This document shows, piece after piece, positions 54,040-62,333 of a stretch of 64,000 nt of DNA. The DNA lies in NCBI GenBank assembly GCA_002319075.1, contig NVQB01000001.1, positions 5,394,001-5,458,000 on the forward strand. Direction: 5' to 3'. The notes under the pieces were generated by a model that saw only the letters and a program-made list of their open reading frames with translations, did not search any database and had not been told where the DNA came from. The position numbers and the translations under genes are program-made. The stretch's first letter is position 1; each line of letters starts with the position of its first letter. This DNA is from Sphingobacteriaceae bacterium (GTDB taxonomy: Bacteria > Bacteroidota > Bacteroidia > B-17B0 > Aurantibacillaceae).

Positions 54040-54396
54040 CTAATTATTGATCGCCCCCGCATCAATCCAGCAGATAATAGTATTCTTCTCAACTGCGGTT
54101 AAAGTATTATTCTTCGGCATTGTAGCATTTATTACAGAAGAACGTACAGTAGCCGAAGCATTTTTAACCTGCGAGTAGGTGGTTAAAGCTCCCGGACCAT
54201 TTGAACTGCCATTCGCGTGGCATCCTGACGTAGCGCATTTTGAACTTATGAGGGGTCCAACAGTTGCAGCATAAGTTGGCGTTGTGCCGGTACAATCTGG
54301 TATAAAAGCGACTGGAGTTGTACTTAGGGTGTCTTTCTTTTTGCAGGAAATAAAAAGCAGTAAAGTAAGGGAGAGCAATAGATTTATTCTTTTCAT
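54040..54396 (-). CDS. Lipoprotein with cytochrome-c-like CX4CH motif
   Basis: A 118-residue lipoprotein with a clear lipobox (LLLFISC). The motif SSKCATSGCHANG gives C-x4-C-H rather than the standard C-x2-C-H, and the later NATMPKNNTLTAVEK provides a possible Met ligand. A related family of small Bacteroidetes and Planctomycete proteins has the same isxxCaxxGCH pattern. Heme attachment is not proven by the sequence. It is transcribed away from the hydrolase gene. Confidence 0.7.
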   Translation of the reverse strand: MKRINLLLSLTLLLFISCKKKDTLSTTPVAFIPDCTGTTPTYAATVGPLISSKCATSGCHANGSSNGPGALTTYSQVKNASATVRSSVINATMPKNNTLTAVEKNTIICWIDAGAINN

Positions 54397-54486
54397 AAAA
54401 AAACTTTAATCAAAGTTAGCAAAACAAGATGATAAAATCTTTTAGAGAAAAAGAAAAGCTGGCTGTAGTCAAAAAACAGTACTTTC

Positions 54487-55479
54487 ATGAAAAATTTTAT
54501 TTTACTGATGAAAAACTTTCTGCTTCTCGTTTCCTTTTTACTTTCACAATCATTTAATGCCCAGGACGAAATTATTACTTTAAAAACTCCAGCAGGAGAT
54601 TTAGAAGGAAGTATCTTAATGCCTGCCAAAAGTACCCCTGTTCCTCTGGTGCTAATCATTGCAGGCTCTGGTCCTACGGATAGAAATGGCAATAACAGCG
54701 AGATGGAAAATAATTCTCTAAAATTACTCGCTGCCGAATTTCAAAAAAATGGCATTGCCAGTTTTCGTTTTGATAAACGTGGTATTGGTCAGAGTGCTGC
54801 CATGCATACCGACGAGTCTGAAATGCGTCCCGAAACGTACATTGAAGATGTAAAATCCTGGATTAATCTACTTGTAAAGGACAAGCGCTTCAGCAGAATT
54901 ATTGTAGCCGGCCACAGTGAAGGTTCCTTATTTGGTATGATAGCATCCGCCAATAATAAAAACGTAAGCGGATTTATTTCCATTGCAGGGGCAGGAAAAC
55001 CCATTGATGAAATATTAAAAGAACAGTTTTCTAAAACTCCTGACAATGTAAAAAACATTGTTTATGAGATGCTGGATAAACTCAAAAAAGGTGATACACT
55101 CACGAACGTGCCACCCCTATTTTATGCCATATTCAGACCAAGCATACAACCTTATATGAGGGCCTGGATGAAATACAATCCTCAAACGGAAATAAAAAAA
55201 CTAAATGTTCCTATTCTCCTTACAAGCGGAACAACAGACATTCAGGTGAAAGAAGAAGACGCACAGCTTCTCGCTAAAGCACAACCAAAAGCCCAGTTAA
55301 GCATTATTAAAAACATGAATCACGTATTAAAGGATTGTGATACCACTGAAAAAGAGACACAGCTGAAAACTTACAACGATCCGCTGTTGCCATTAAATAG
55401 AGAGTTTGCAAAAGTTGTAGTTGATTTTGTAAACACCCATTTCTTAGACCTTGTAAATTCTCCAAAAGGTAAAAACTAG
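54487..55479 (+). CDS. Exported alpha/beta hydrolase
   Basis: The product has a signal peptide (FLLLVSFLLSQSFNAQ; starts at 54487 and 54511 both fit) and an alpha/beta hydrolase fold: PLVLIIAGSGPTDRNG, nucleophile elbow VAGHSEGSLFG, a later Asp in TSGTTDIQVKEED, and the catalytic His in MNHVLKDC. It probably hydrolyses an ester in the periplasm. Its stop abuts the Nudix start directly, so they form one operon. Confidence 0.85.
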   Translation: MKNFILLMKNFLLLVSFLLSQSFNAQDEIITLKTPAGDLEGSILMPAKSTPVPLVLIIAGSGPTDRNGNNSEMENNSLKLLAAEFQKNGIASFRFDKRGIGQSAAMHTDESEMRPETYIEDVKSWINLLVKDKRFSRIIVAGHSEGSLFGMIASANNKNVSGFISIAGAGKPIDEILKEQFSKTPDNVKNIVYEMLDKLKKGDTLTNVPPLFYAIFRPSIQPYMRAWMKYNPQTEIKKLNVPILLTSGTTDIQVKEEDAQLLAKAQPKAQLSIIKNMNHVLKDCDTTEKETQLKTYNDPLLPLNREFAKVVVDFVNTHFLDLVNSPKGKN

Positions 55480-56034
55480 ATGCTTAAAAAATGGAAAATA
55501 CTCTCTGAAGAAGATGTATCGCCGTCGAAATGGTTTCCTATACTGAGACATGTTGTAGAACTACCAAACAAAAAAATAATTGACGATTATTTTATTTCTC
55601 CTTTCGGGAATGCTGTAATGGTTTTACCTTTTACTAAAACGAACGAAATGGTTTTAGTAAAGCAATATAAACATGGTCTTGGCGAAATTCTCATAGAACT
55701 TCCTGCAGGATTTCAGCAAGCCGGGAAAAGTATTGAAGAATCTGCGATTGCCGAATTACTTGAGGAAACAGGCATTCAGACAACTACTGACAATCTCGAG
55801 TTTATTGGAAAAATCAGTAATAATCCCACAAAGACCAACCAGGTCACACATGGTTTTATTGCACGGAATCTCACGTTTAATTCCGTGCAGCATTTTGATA
55901 GCACTGAAGAAATTGAGGTTTTGGTAGTTAAGCCAAAGCAGGTTTTAGAAATGATTGGCAGAGGTGAGCTCTGGACAGGCGATTCTGTGTCTATGATCTT
56001 GAAAGCTTTCATGGTTTATCCGGAGCTTTTTTAA
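55480..56034 (+). CDS. Nudix hydrolase
   Basis: A 184-residue protein with a Nudix box AGFQQAGKSIEESAIAELLEE. The metal-binding EExG core (LEETG) is kept, but the usual first Glu is Lys and the Arg before ELL is Ala. It most resembles ADP-ribose/ADP-sugar pyrophosphatases, with KQYKHGLGEILIELPAG before the box. Activity is therefore plausible but could be altered. It is coupled to the upstream hydrolase gene. Confidence 0.82.
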   Translation: MLKKWKILSEEDVSPSKWFPILRHVVELPNKKIIDDYFISPFGNAVMVLPFTKTNEMVLVKQYKHGLGEILIELPAGFQQAGKSIEESAIAELLEETGIQTTTDNLEFIGKISNNPTKTNQVTHGFIARNLTFNSVQHFDSTEEIEVLVVKPKQVLEMIGRGELWTGDSVSMILKAFMVYPELF

Positions 56035-56219
56035 TTCTCCATTATACGTAAACTCACCGTATCGATTCTATGCTTACATGTATTAACAGGCAACTTTAAG
56101 CCACTGCCACTATCCATATCTGCGCGTGCTAGCGGACTTTGTGAGGATTTGTTTGTCTGTAAACAATTATTATCTTTATAAAACACAAAATCCCGTTCTT
56201 CGTTAAAAGGCTATTAAAT

Positions 56220-57587
56220 ATGACAAAGTATTTTTTGAAGACCACTTTAAAATACCCTAAAAAGGTTTTTTTATTCATTGCTATTTTTCTAATCAGTTTC
56301 ACGGCATCAACCTGCTATTCCCAGGTTGCTTCGAACGTTTTTCCTTTAAGCCCACTGGCTACAAAAACGCTTATTGACAGTCTCACCAACCAGATTATTA
56401 AATATTACGTTTTTAAGGATGCTGCCATTAAGATGAACAGCTATATTAAAAAAAGATATAAAGAAGGGCATTACAATAACATCAAGGATCCCCATGCTTT
56501 AGCTGGCGCACTGACTTCTGATATTTTATTTATAAACCGCGACGAGCATTTTCATTTGGAATACAATCCCCAGATGGCGAATGAACTCCTTGGAAATATT
56601 GACGATGTACCTAAGATGGTGGCTACGCGATTAAGACAGGAGAAAGAAAAAAACTTTGGGTTTAAAAAGGCTGAAATTTTAAACGGAAACATTGGGTATC
56701 TTGAAATCAGTGCCTTTTCGAGGCTTAACGGTTACTCCAAATCCACGGCGGACGCAGCATTAAAATTGCTTTCTAATTCAAGAGCACTCATAATTGACCT
56801 GCGTTATGGCATTGGCGGATCTCCCGACATGGTGAACCATATAATAAGTCACTTTTTTAAGATGCCAACACATGTGGTAGATATTTACATTCGCAGTGAG
56901 AACGCCACCCTACCCTACTACACCGTGCCTGACTCCTCTTACGGCGTGCTTACGGAGATTCCGATTTATATTCTTACAAGCTACAAAACTTTTTCGGCAG
57001 CAGAAGGATTAACGTATGAACTGCAGGCTTTAAAACGGGCAACTGTCGTGGGCGAGACTACCCGCGGCGGCGCGCACACCGTTACCTATCGCCCTTTAAG
57101 CAGTGGCTTTGTTTGCGACATTCCGTTTGGAAGAGCTACCAGTCCGGTAACAAAAAGAAATTGGGAGAAAACAGGTGTTATTCCAGATCTCAAAGTACCG
57201 GCGGAAAGAGCCCTGGAAATTGCCGAGACAAAAATATTTGAAGATGCATTTAACAAAGCAAAAGACTCATCAGAAATAAAAAGCTTAAAATGGCAGTTAG
57301 AACTAGTACAATCGATTAATCATCCTGTACAATTGGATACAGCTACCTTTAATAGTTTTACGGGGCTTTACGGAGCTTATGCAATCAGCTATTCTTACGG
57401 AGTACTTTATTATCAAAAAACCGGCAAGGCTAAATTCCCGTTGATTCCAATGACCACAAGTATGATGCGTGTGAAAGGCAACGACAGCTTTACCGTTGAA
57501 TTTTTTAAAAATTATTTTGGTAAAATTACCCGTATTGCAACACGCTACGATGATGGACGTGTAGAATATGCCGACCGAACAGACTAA
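56220..57587 (+). CDS. S41-family peptidase
   Basis: The 455-residue exported protein has a signal segment (VFLFIAIFLISFTASTCYSQ), an N-terminal IRBP/Tsp-like helical domain, and the S41 peptidase core with YLEISAFSRLNGYSKS, IIDLRYGIGGSPDMVN, and the catalytic Ser in TSYKTFSAAEGLTYEL, followed by VVGETTRGGAH. S41 proteases (CtpA/tail-specific) cleave at C-termini. The PDZ domain typical of CtpA is not seen, so it resembles the interphotoreceptor-type subgroup. Confidence 0.88.
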   Translation: MTKYFLKTTLKYPKKVFLFIAIFLISFTASTCYSQVASNVFPLSPLATKTLIDSLTNQIIKYYVFKDAAIKMNSYIKKRYKEGHYNNIKDPHALAGALTSDILFINRDEHFHLEYNPQMANELLGNIDDVPKMVATRLRQEKEKNFGFKKAEILNGNIGYLEISAFSRLNGYSKSTADAALKLLSNSRALIIDLRYGIGGSPDMVNHIISHFFKMPTHVVDIYIRSENATLPYYTVPDSSYGVLTEIPIYILTSYKTFSAAEGLTYELQALKRATVVGETTRGGAHTVTYRPLSSGFVCDIPFGRATSPVTKRNWEKTGVIPDLKVPAERALEIAETKIFEDAFNKAKDSSEIKSLKWQLELVQSINHPVQLDTATFNSFTGLYGAYAISYSYGVLYYQKTGKAKFPLIPMTTSMMRVKGNDSFTVEFFKNYFGKITRIATRYDDGRVEYADRTD

Positions 57588-57673
57588 ACCATTTTTTTTA
57601 TTTAGTTTAAAAGAGACTGCCATAAGGTTGTCACTGCCTGATGCTTTCTTTGCATAAACATAAAATTTAACTC

Positions 57674-57946
57674 ATGGAAAAATCTTATTCAATGTGTCAG
57701 AGTTGCTCTATGCCTCTGAAAGATGATCTGCAACACGGCGGAACAAATGCAGACGGAACTAAAAGCAATAAGTATTGCAGTTACTGTTATCAAAATGGAA
57801 AGTTCACTCAGCCTGACATCACCGCCGCAGAAATGCAAGTAGTTGTAAAAGGGAAATTAAAAGAAATGGGCGGCGTTTACCGTTTGTTCGCCGGATTATT
57901 TTCGAAGGGAGTTCCAAAGTTAGAGCGCTGGCAAAAACTAAAATAG
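57674..57946 (+). CDS. Putative zinc-ribbon protein
   Basis: A 90-residue protein with paired cysteines: SMCQSCSMPLKDD and, after a short loop, KYCSYCYQNGKF, forming a CxxC...CxxC zinc site. This is the zinc-ribbon type seen in PF12674-like proteins. No reaction is known. It may bind a partner protein or nucleic acid. Confidence 0.82.
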   Translation: MEKSYSMCQSCSMPLKDDLQHGGTNADGTKSNKYCSYCYQNGKFTQPDITAAEMQVVVKGKLKEMGGVYRLFAGLFSKGVPKLERWQKLK

Positions 57947-58173
57947 AAGTAGTCACTATTTTAGGTCATTTGTAGTCAATCAGTAGAGAAAATTCTACAT
58001 CTTATAAAAAAAATCTAAGAATAATTTTTCAAGATAATTTTTACGTGCGTCTGAATTCCTTTAATATTAAGGCATTCAGACCTCTTAACGTTCTTTGTAT
58101 TTAACCGACAATGTAGGTACGTTTATTGAGCTGGATATAATAACTAATTATTAACTCTCAAAAAACTCTACTT

Positions 58174-58902
58174 ATGGCACGCTATTCAAAAACAGCTTTG
58201 TACAAGTTACAAAATGAAATACAACACGAAATACATACCACTAAACCTGGAAAATTGAGTACAGACTTTGGTCACAAGCCAACGGTTCCGTTAATTCCAA
58301 CAAGTCAGTTAAGTACTGCCACTGAAAAAGAAAATCCTTCATTGGGATCTTTAGCTCCTGCAACTAGTTCTCCCATGTATATAACAAGAACAACTAACCA
58401 GTCGGGCGAAGACGGAGAAACAAAGGCTCCTGCTAAAAAAGTTAAAGCAAAAGCACCTGCTAAGAAATCTGCGTCTAAAAAAACAAGCTCTGCTTCAGCT
58501 AAAAAAGCTACAGCAAAAAAAACAAGCCCTACGACTGCTAAAAAAACATCTGCGCCTGCTGGAAAAAAAGCTTCTTCTGCAAGCTCAGTTAAAAAAGCTG
58601 CTCCTAAAAAAGCTACAAAAACGGCGTCCAAAAAGGCAGCTGTTAAAAAAGCCAGCGTTAAGAAATCTGTTAAAAGGTCAGCTCCCAAAAAAGCTTCGGC
58701 AAATAGGATAGCTATTGGATCTTCATCAAAAAAAGTAGCGGCAAAATCAGCTAAAAAAGTAGCTTCAAAAAAAGCAACCAAATCTATGGGGTCTAAAAAA
58801 ATAATGTCCACCAAAGCCAGCAGTGTTAAAAAAACTACCGCTAAAGGAGCGAAAAAAATGACCGGTAAGATGGCTTCAAAAAAACGTTCAACTAAAAAAT
58901 AA
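58174..58902 (+). CDS. Histone-H1-like Lys/Ala-rich protein
   Basis: A 242-residue protein. After a 90-residue less-biased N-terminus it is made almost entirely of K-K-A/S-A-P/T repeats (from about residue 90 to the end), like H1-type or AlgP-type DNA-binding tails. It is very likely a nucleoid-associated protein that compacts DNA under stress. It starts a cluster of small stress-type genes; the next gene begins 4 bases after its stop. Confidence 0.82.
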   Translation: MARYSKTALYKLQNEIQHEIHTTKPGKLSTDFGHKPTVPLIPTSQLSTATEKENPSLGSLAPATSSPMYITRTTNQSGEDGETKAPAKKVKAKAPAKKSASKKTSSASAKKATAKKTSPTTAKKTSAPAGKKASSASSVKKAAPKKATKTASKKAAVKKASVKKSVKRSAPKKASANRIAIGSSSKKVAAKSAKKVASKKATKSMGSKKIMSTKASSVKKTTAKGAKKMTGKMASKKRSTKK

Positions 58903-58906
58903 ATGC

Positions 58907-59176
58907 ATGGCGAAGTATGGAAAGAAAGCTGGTGAAAAAGTAGAAAAAACCATGCACGAGCTTAAGAAAGGAACTTTAAAAAGTAGTTCCGGTCAAAAAG
59001 TTAAAAGCCGCAAACAGGCTATAGCGATTGGCCTTTCAGAAGCAAAACAAGCAGGTGGAAAAGTTCCGACAGCTCCGGCTAAAAGATCTTCAGCTAAGAA
59101 GCTTGCATCAAAGAAAGCTTCGCCCAAAAAAACATCGGCTAAAAAAGCAGCTAAAAAAAGAACAACAAAAAAATAA
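58907..59176 (+). CDS. DUF6496 basic protein
   Basis: The 89-residue product has the DUF6496 signature GKKAGEKVEKTMHELKKG...LKSSSGQKVKSRKQAIAIGLSEA and a Lys/Ala-rich tail similar to the preceding gene. These proteins occur next to histone-like genes in Bacteroidetes. DNA binding is likely from charge, but not shown. Confidence 0.85.
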   Translation: MAKYGKKAGEKVEKTMHELKKGTLKSSSGQKVKSRKQAIAIGLSEAKQAGGKVPTAPAKRSSAKKLASKKASPKKTSAKKAAKKRTTKK

Positions 59177-59200
59177 TTAATAACACTTAAAAATAAGATT

Positions 59201-59656
59201 ATGGCAACTCAAGAAAAAACATCAGCAGCAATTACAGATCTTATCGTAATTAACAATGACCGTTACGAAGGATATAAAACAGCCTCTCAGGAAACAAAAG
59301 AAGCAGATCTCAAGGAATTATTCAATTCTTACAGCGTTCAAAGTAATGGATTCGCAGGAGAACTTCGTCAATTTGTTCCTGCAGGCGAAGATCAGCCTAA
59401 ACGCGATGAAACAAAAACAACTGGTAAATTGTTCAGAACCTGGATGGATTTAAAAGCGGCCGTTACTGGCAATGATCGTAAAGCGATTTTATCATCGTGT
59501 GAATTCGGTGAAGACACTGCAAAAAAACATTATAAAGATGCTCTAGAACATACTGAAGATATCGCTCCAGAAGCATTGGAAATCGTTCGCAAGCAAAGTG
59601 CTGAATTGCAAAAAGCTCACGACCGTATTAAAGCTCTTCGCGACGCCGCTAAGTAA
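59201..59656 (+). CDS. PA2169-like four-helix-bundle protein (DUF2383)
   Basis: A 151-residue all-helical protein: DLIVINNDRYEGYKTASQET, ELFNSYSVQSNGFAGELRQF, and TGKLFRTWMDLKAAVTGNDR with CEFGEDTAKKHYKDAL. The DxxxGY and CExGE placement matches the DUF2383/PA2169 ferritin-like family. Its function is unknown but it is often stress-induced. It follows the DUF6496 gene by 24 bases. Confidence 0.85.
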   Translation: MATQEKTSAAITDLIVINNDRYEGYKTASQETKEADLKELFNSYSVQSNGFAGELRQFVPAGEDQPKRDETKTTGKLFRTWMDLKAAVTGNDRKAILSSCEFGEDTAKKHYKDALEHTEDIAPEALEIVRKQSAELQKAHDRIKALRDAAK

Positions 59657-59730
59657 TTTTTAACTAGTACTCACCTCTACTGATTTATTTGGTAAGTCGG
59701 ATCAATCAGTATACAAAACAAACATATATC

Positions 59731-59931
59731 ATGTCAACACCAGAAATAAATAATCCGACAGTTGCTGGATCTGATCCAAAGGAAAAGAATCCACAACAAG
59801 ATGATAAAAAGATCAATCCCTCTAAACCAGGGAGCGATCCTGATCAGACACCAGAACGTGAAACCAATAAACCACCGGTAGCAGAGCCTGAACCAGGACG
59901 AACTGAGAAACCGGGAAAAATAGGTTTCTAA
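59731..59931 (+). CDS. Short disordered acidic/proline-rich protein
   Basis: A 66-residue protein without hydrophobic core, full of Pro, Lys, Asp and Glu (MSTPEINNPTVAGSDPKEKN, ending GRTEKPGKIGF). It is probably intrinsically disordered. The ATG at 59731 is chosen because the protein-like bias starts there. It completes the stress-type cluster. Confidence 0.55.
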   Translation: MSTPEINNPTVAGSDPKEKNPQQDDKKINPSKPGSDPDQTPERETNKPPVAEPEPGRTEKPGKIGF

Positions 59932-59967
59932 TTTTTGTCTCTGCATTTTATGCGCAGAGATAATAGG

Positions 59968-59999
59968 TCCGCAGATACTTAGGTGTCTGCGGATTTTTT
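59968..59999 (+). terminator. Terminator after the stress-type cluster
   Basis: TCCGCAGA/TCTGCGGA hairpin followed by six T. A second hairpin without T-run (TCTCTGC/GCAGAGA) is at 59938-59960. Confidence 0.8.
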
Positions 60000-60022
60000 G
60001 TGTGAACCGGTTTAACTATTGC

Positions 60023-60344
60023 CACAGATTTCACGGATTTCGCAGAATGATTAAAAATAGATATACGCCTTTGGCGGAAATTATTACGCAGAGCTTTTTG
60101 GCTAAGATTCTATGTACTTACAATGGAGCGCTTCTCTGGGAGCGTGACGCAGATGACACAGATTTCGCAGAATAATTACAAATTAAATATTCGCCTTTGG
60201 CGAAAATTATTTCACAGATCTTTGTGGCTAAGATTCTTTAGACTTACAATGGAGCGCTTCTCTGGGAGCGTAACGCAGATGACACAGATTTCGCAGATTA
60301 ATGAAAATTAGATATTCGCCTTTGGCGAACATTATTACGCAGAT
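60023..60344. repeat. Tandem intergenic repeat, about 126 bp
   Basis: Three copies, starting at 60023, 60157 and 60283, the last one partial. Each has CAGATTTCGCAGA, a CGCCTTTGGCG palindrome, and, in the complete copies, GGAGCGCTTCTCTGGGAGCG. Copies diverge by several bases, so the array is older than the 51.3 kb one. No coding potential is seen. Confidence 0.8.
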
Positions 60345-60348
60345 TAAG

Positions 60349-61551
60349 CTAATTTTTTTTAAAAAGCAAAACAGTATGCTTCTCAACCTGCTCATGGCTC
60401 CTTTTATAGTTAACAATGTATTTATCTATCAGTTCAAATTTGTGTCTCATAAAATATTCTCTTAAATTATTTTGTGAATGGTAATAAAAATAAGTTCGAT
60501 CTCCTGTGCTGCCAGTCTGAAACCCAGACAGGCTGCTATCTCCTTCCACAAAACTTAAATATAGAACAGCCCAATCGTTCATTAAATCGGAACAGTCCTT
60601 TATAAACATAGAACAATCTTCAGGGGACAAATAAGGAATACAGAAACCGCAGACAATGGCATCGACTTTTGTTTTTAGTTCTTTAAGATTTCTGCAGTCC
60701 AGAACCCTAAAGCTAGCGCCGGGATTATTTTCCTGCGCCAACCTGATCATAGCTGGAGAAACATCTGTGCCTTTTATTTTCAGATCAGGACGTTTGTTCA
60801 GTAAATACTTTGTAATATTCCCTGGGCCACAACCAATTTCAAGTATCCTTGCATTTTTTTGACTTATAAGCAGTAAAAATTTGTCGTAAGTTTCATCATA
60901 GAAATCAAGGCGCATAAATTTTTCCTGGTAGAGACTAGCTAACTTATCCCATGTTTCAAAAGTCTCTTTATAACGGTTATTTACATCATTAGCATTTACA
61001 TCTTTCATATCCCAGCGGGTTTTATAAATGGAGATCAGCTTTGGGAGCGACTCTTTATCTATTTTATAATAATTCACATTTAATTTTACAGTCCCAACAT
61101 GCTTTGTTCTTACTTCTATAGCAATAAGAGACTTTGAAGCGTCATCTTGCATGTAAACCCGGACTATCTTTTCGACATCCGCCCATAAAACCATTTTATT
61201 GTCATAAAGAAACCCATCGAAGGTTACTACCAGTTTCGATAAACCCGATCTATACCCATTTGAAAAATAATAATTGAGTGCCAGCAATAAAACGATTATT
61301 AAAAACATACCAGCAACAAGAATATTCAAATAGTTATATTTTTTACCTGGAGAGTTTAAGACATCAAATTTATAGGCGAAATAATAAATTAAACAAGGGG
61401 CTACAACAAATAATACGCCCTGAAGTCTGCTTTGTGCTTTTAGAACGTGACTAGCAGGAAGTGTTTCAATATTTCTTAGATCTCCGTAATTTATGAAGGC
61501 TTCTCTTACTGGAGGCACTTCCTCTGTCCAACTCTCGTTATAATCACGCAT
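60349..61551 (-). CDS. Membrane PH-like domain fused to a methyltransferase
   Basis: The 400-residue protein has two membrane helices near residues 45-65 and 75-100 (VLFVVAPCLIYYFAYKF and LVAGMFLIIVLLLALNYYF). A beta-rich bPH-like segment follows (about 110-180, with LVVTFDGFLYDNKMVLWADVEK). The C-terminal class I methyltransferase domain has motif I ARILEIGCGPGNITKYL (about 235-251) and GTDVSPAMIRLAQENN. This fusion is unusual. It may anchor methylation of a lipid or membrane protein; the substrate is unknown. Confidence 0.78.
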   Translation of the reverse strand: MRDYNESWTEEVPPVREAFINYGDLRNIETLPASHVLKAQSRLQGVLFVVAPCLIYYFAYKFDVLNSPGKKYNYLNILVAGMFLIIVLLLALNYYFSNGYRSGLSKLVVTFDGFLYDNKMVLWADVEKIVRVYMQDDASKSLIAIEVRTKHVGTVKLNVNYYKIDKESLPKLISIYKTRWDMKDVNANDVNNRYKETFETWDKLASLYQEKFMRLDFYDETYDKFLLLISQKNARILEIGCGPGNITKYLLNKRPDLKIKGTDVSPAMIRLAQENNPGASFRVLDCRNLKELKTKVDAIVCGFCIPYLSPEDCSMFIKDCSDLMNDWAVLYLSFVEGDSSLSGFQTGSTGDRTYFYYHSQNNLREYFMRHKFELIDKYIVNYKRSHEQVEKHTVLLFKKN

Positions 61552-61590
61552 GATCTACTTTGGTATTGAGGTTTAATAAGTTGCCTTTAC

Positions 61591-62238
61591 CTAATCCCAC
61601 CATAAATCCAGTTCGCCATTCTTCTTTAGTTTTTTTTCGACTTCGTCCACATCTTCAGTGTCAGGACAAAATTCAAAAATTTCGGCTGCAAGACTTTTAC
61701 TATCAAACTCTTTTGCTAAAAATTTTAAATCCAGGTAATCGTGGCTAATTCCGTAGATGTGAAGGCCGTATTTCTCATCCCAGGTTTTTAATCGAGTGAT
61801 AATATCTTCCGTTTCAAGCCCATAATTTATTCCGTTTGTTTCAGCGTGGCGAAGAATTTCATAAGGATCATTTGTATCTATTAAAACTACTTTGTATTGA
61901 CCACCGGATGCTTGATAACCTCCAAGGTAAATGAATTTTCCTTCCGCTATAAATTGCTCCCGAAGTTCCTTCACCATTTTCCTGGCTCCTTTCTCGTAAT
62001 CACTCACGAAAATACAAGGTGGTTTATCATCTTCCTGAACATATTCAAATTCAAATTGATTAATTTCGCCAGCTGATCTTCTCTTGAGTAACAAAGCATC
62101 CTCCAAACTATAGCCTAAGTCCTGACAAAGGATCTTTTCACGGTCCGACAATTCCTTATCTGAATTTTCACTAATTCTCGCGGAATTCTCTTTATTAGAA
62201 TCACTTTTGACTCCAAATATTTTCTTTAAAAACGACAT
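61591..62238 (-). CDS. DUF4253 protein
   Basis: The 215-residue protein ends in a DUF4253 domain: RLKTWDEKYGLHIYGISHDYL, then LAAEIFEFCPDTEDVDEVEK and the ending LDLWWD. The N-terminus is charged and probably disordered. No activity is known. It is transcribed like its neighbours, 39 bases upstream of the PH-methyltransferase gene. Confidence 0.78.
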   Translation of the reverse strand: MSFLKKIFGVKSDSNKENSARISENSDKELSDREKILCQDLGYSLEDALLLKRRSAGEINQFEFEYVQEDDKPPCIFVSDYEKGARKMVKELREQFIAEGKFIYLGGYQASGGQYKVVLIDTNDPYEILRHAETNGINYGLETEDIITRLKTWDEKYGLHIYGISHDYLDLKFLAKEFDSKSLAAEIFEFCPDTEDVDEVEKKLKKNGELDLWWD

Positions 62239-62333
62239 GGGTTTAAGTTTGCGGATATTAATTTGAAATGAAGTTAATTATAAATGGAGTAAAAGCAAAA
62301 CTATTAGTTTACAAAACTTCCCGTTGACATGTA

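Noticed and set aside
58305-58814. Long minus-strand frame opposite the histone-like gene
   Set aside because: It is a shadow of Lys/Ala codons; the hydrophobic F/A/L bias and lack of a promoter show it is not a gene.
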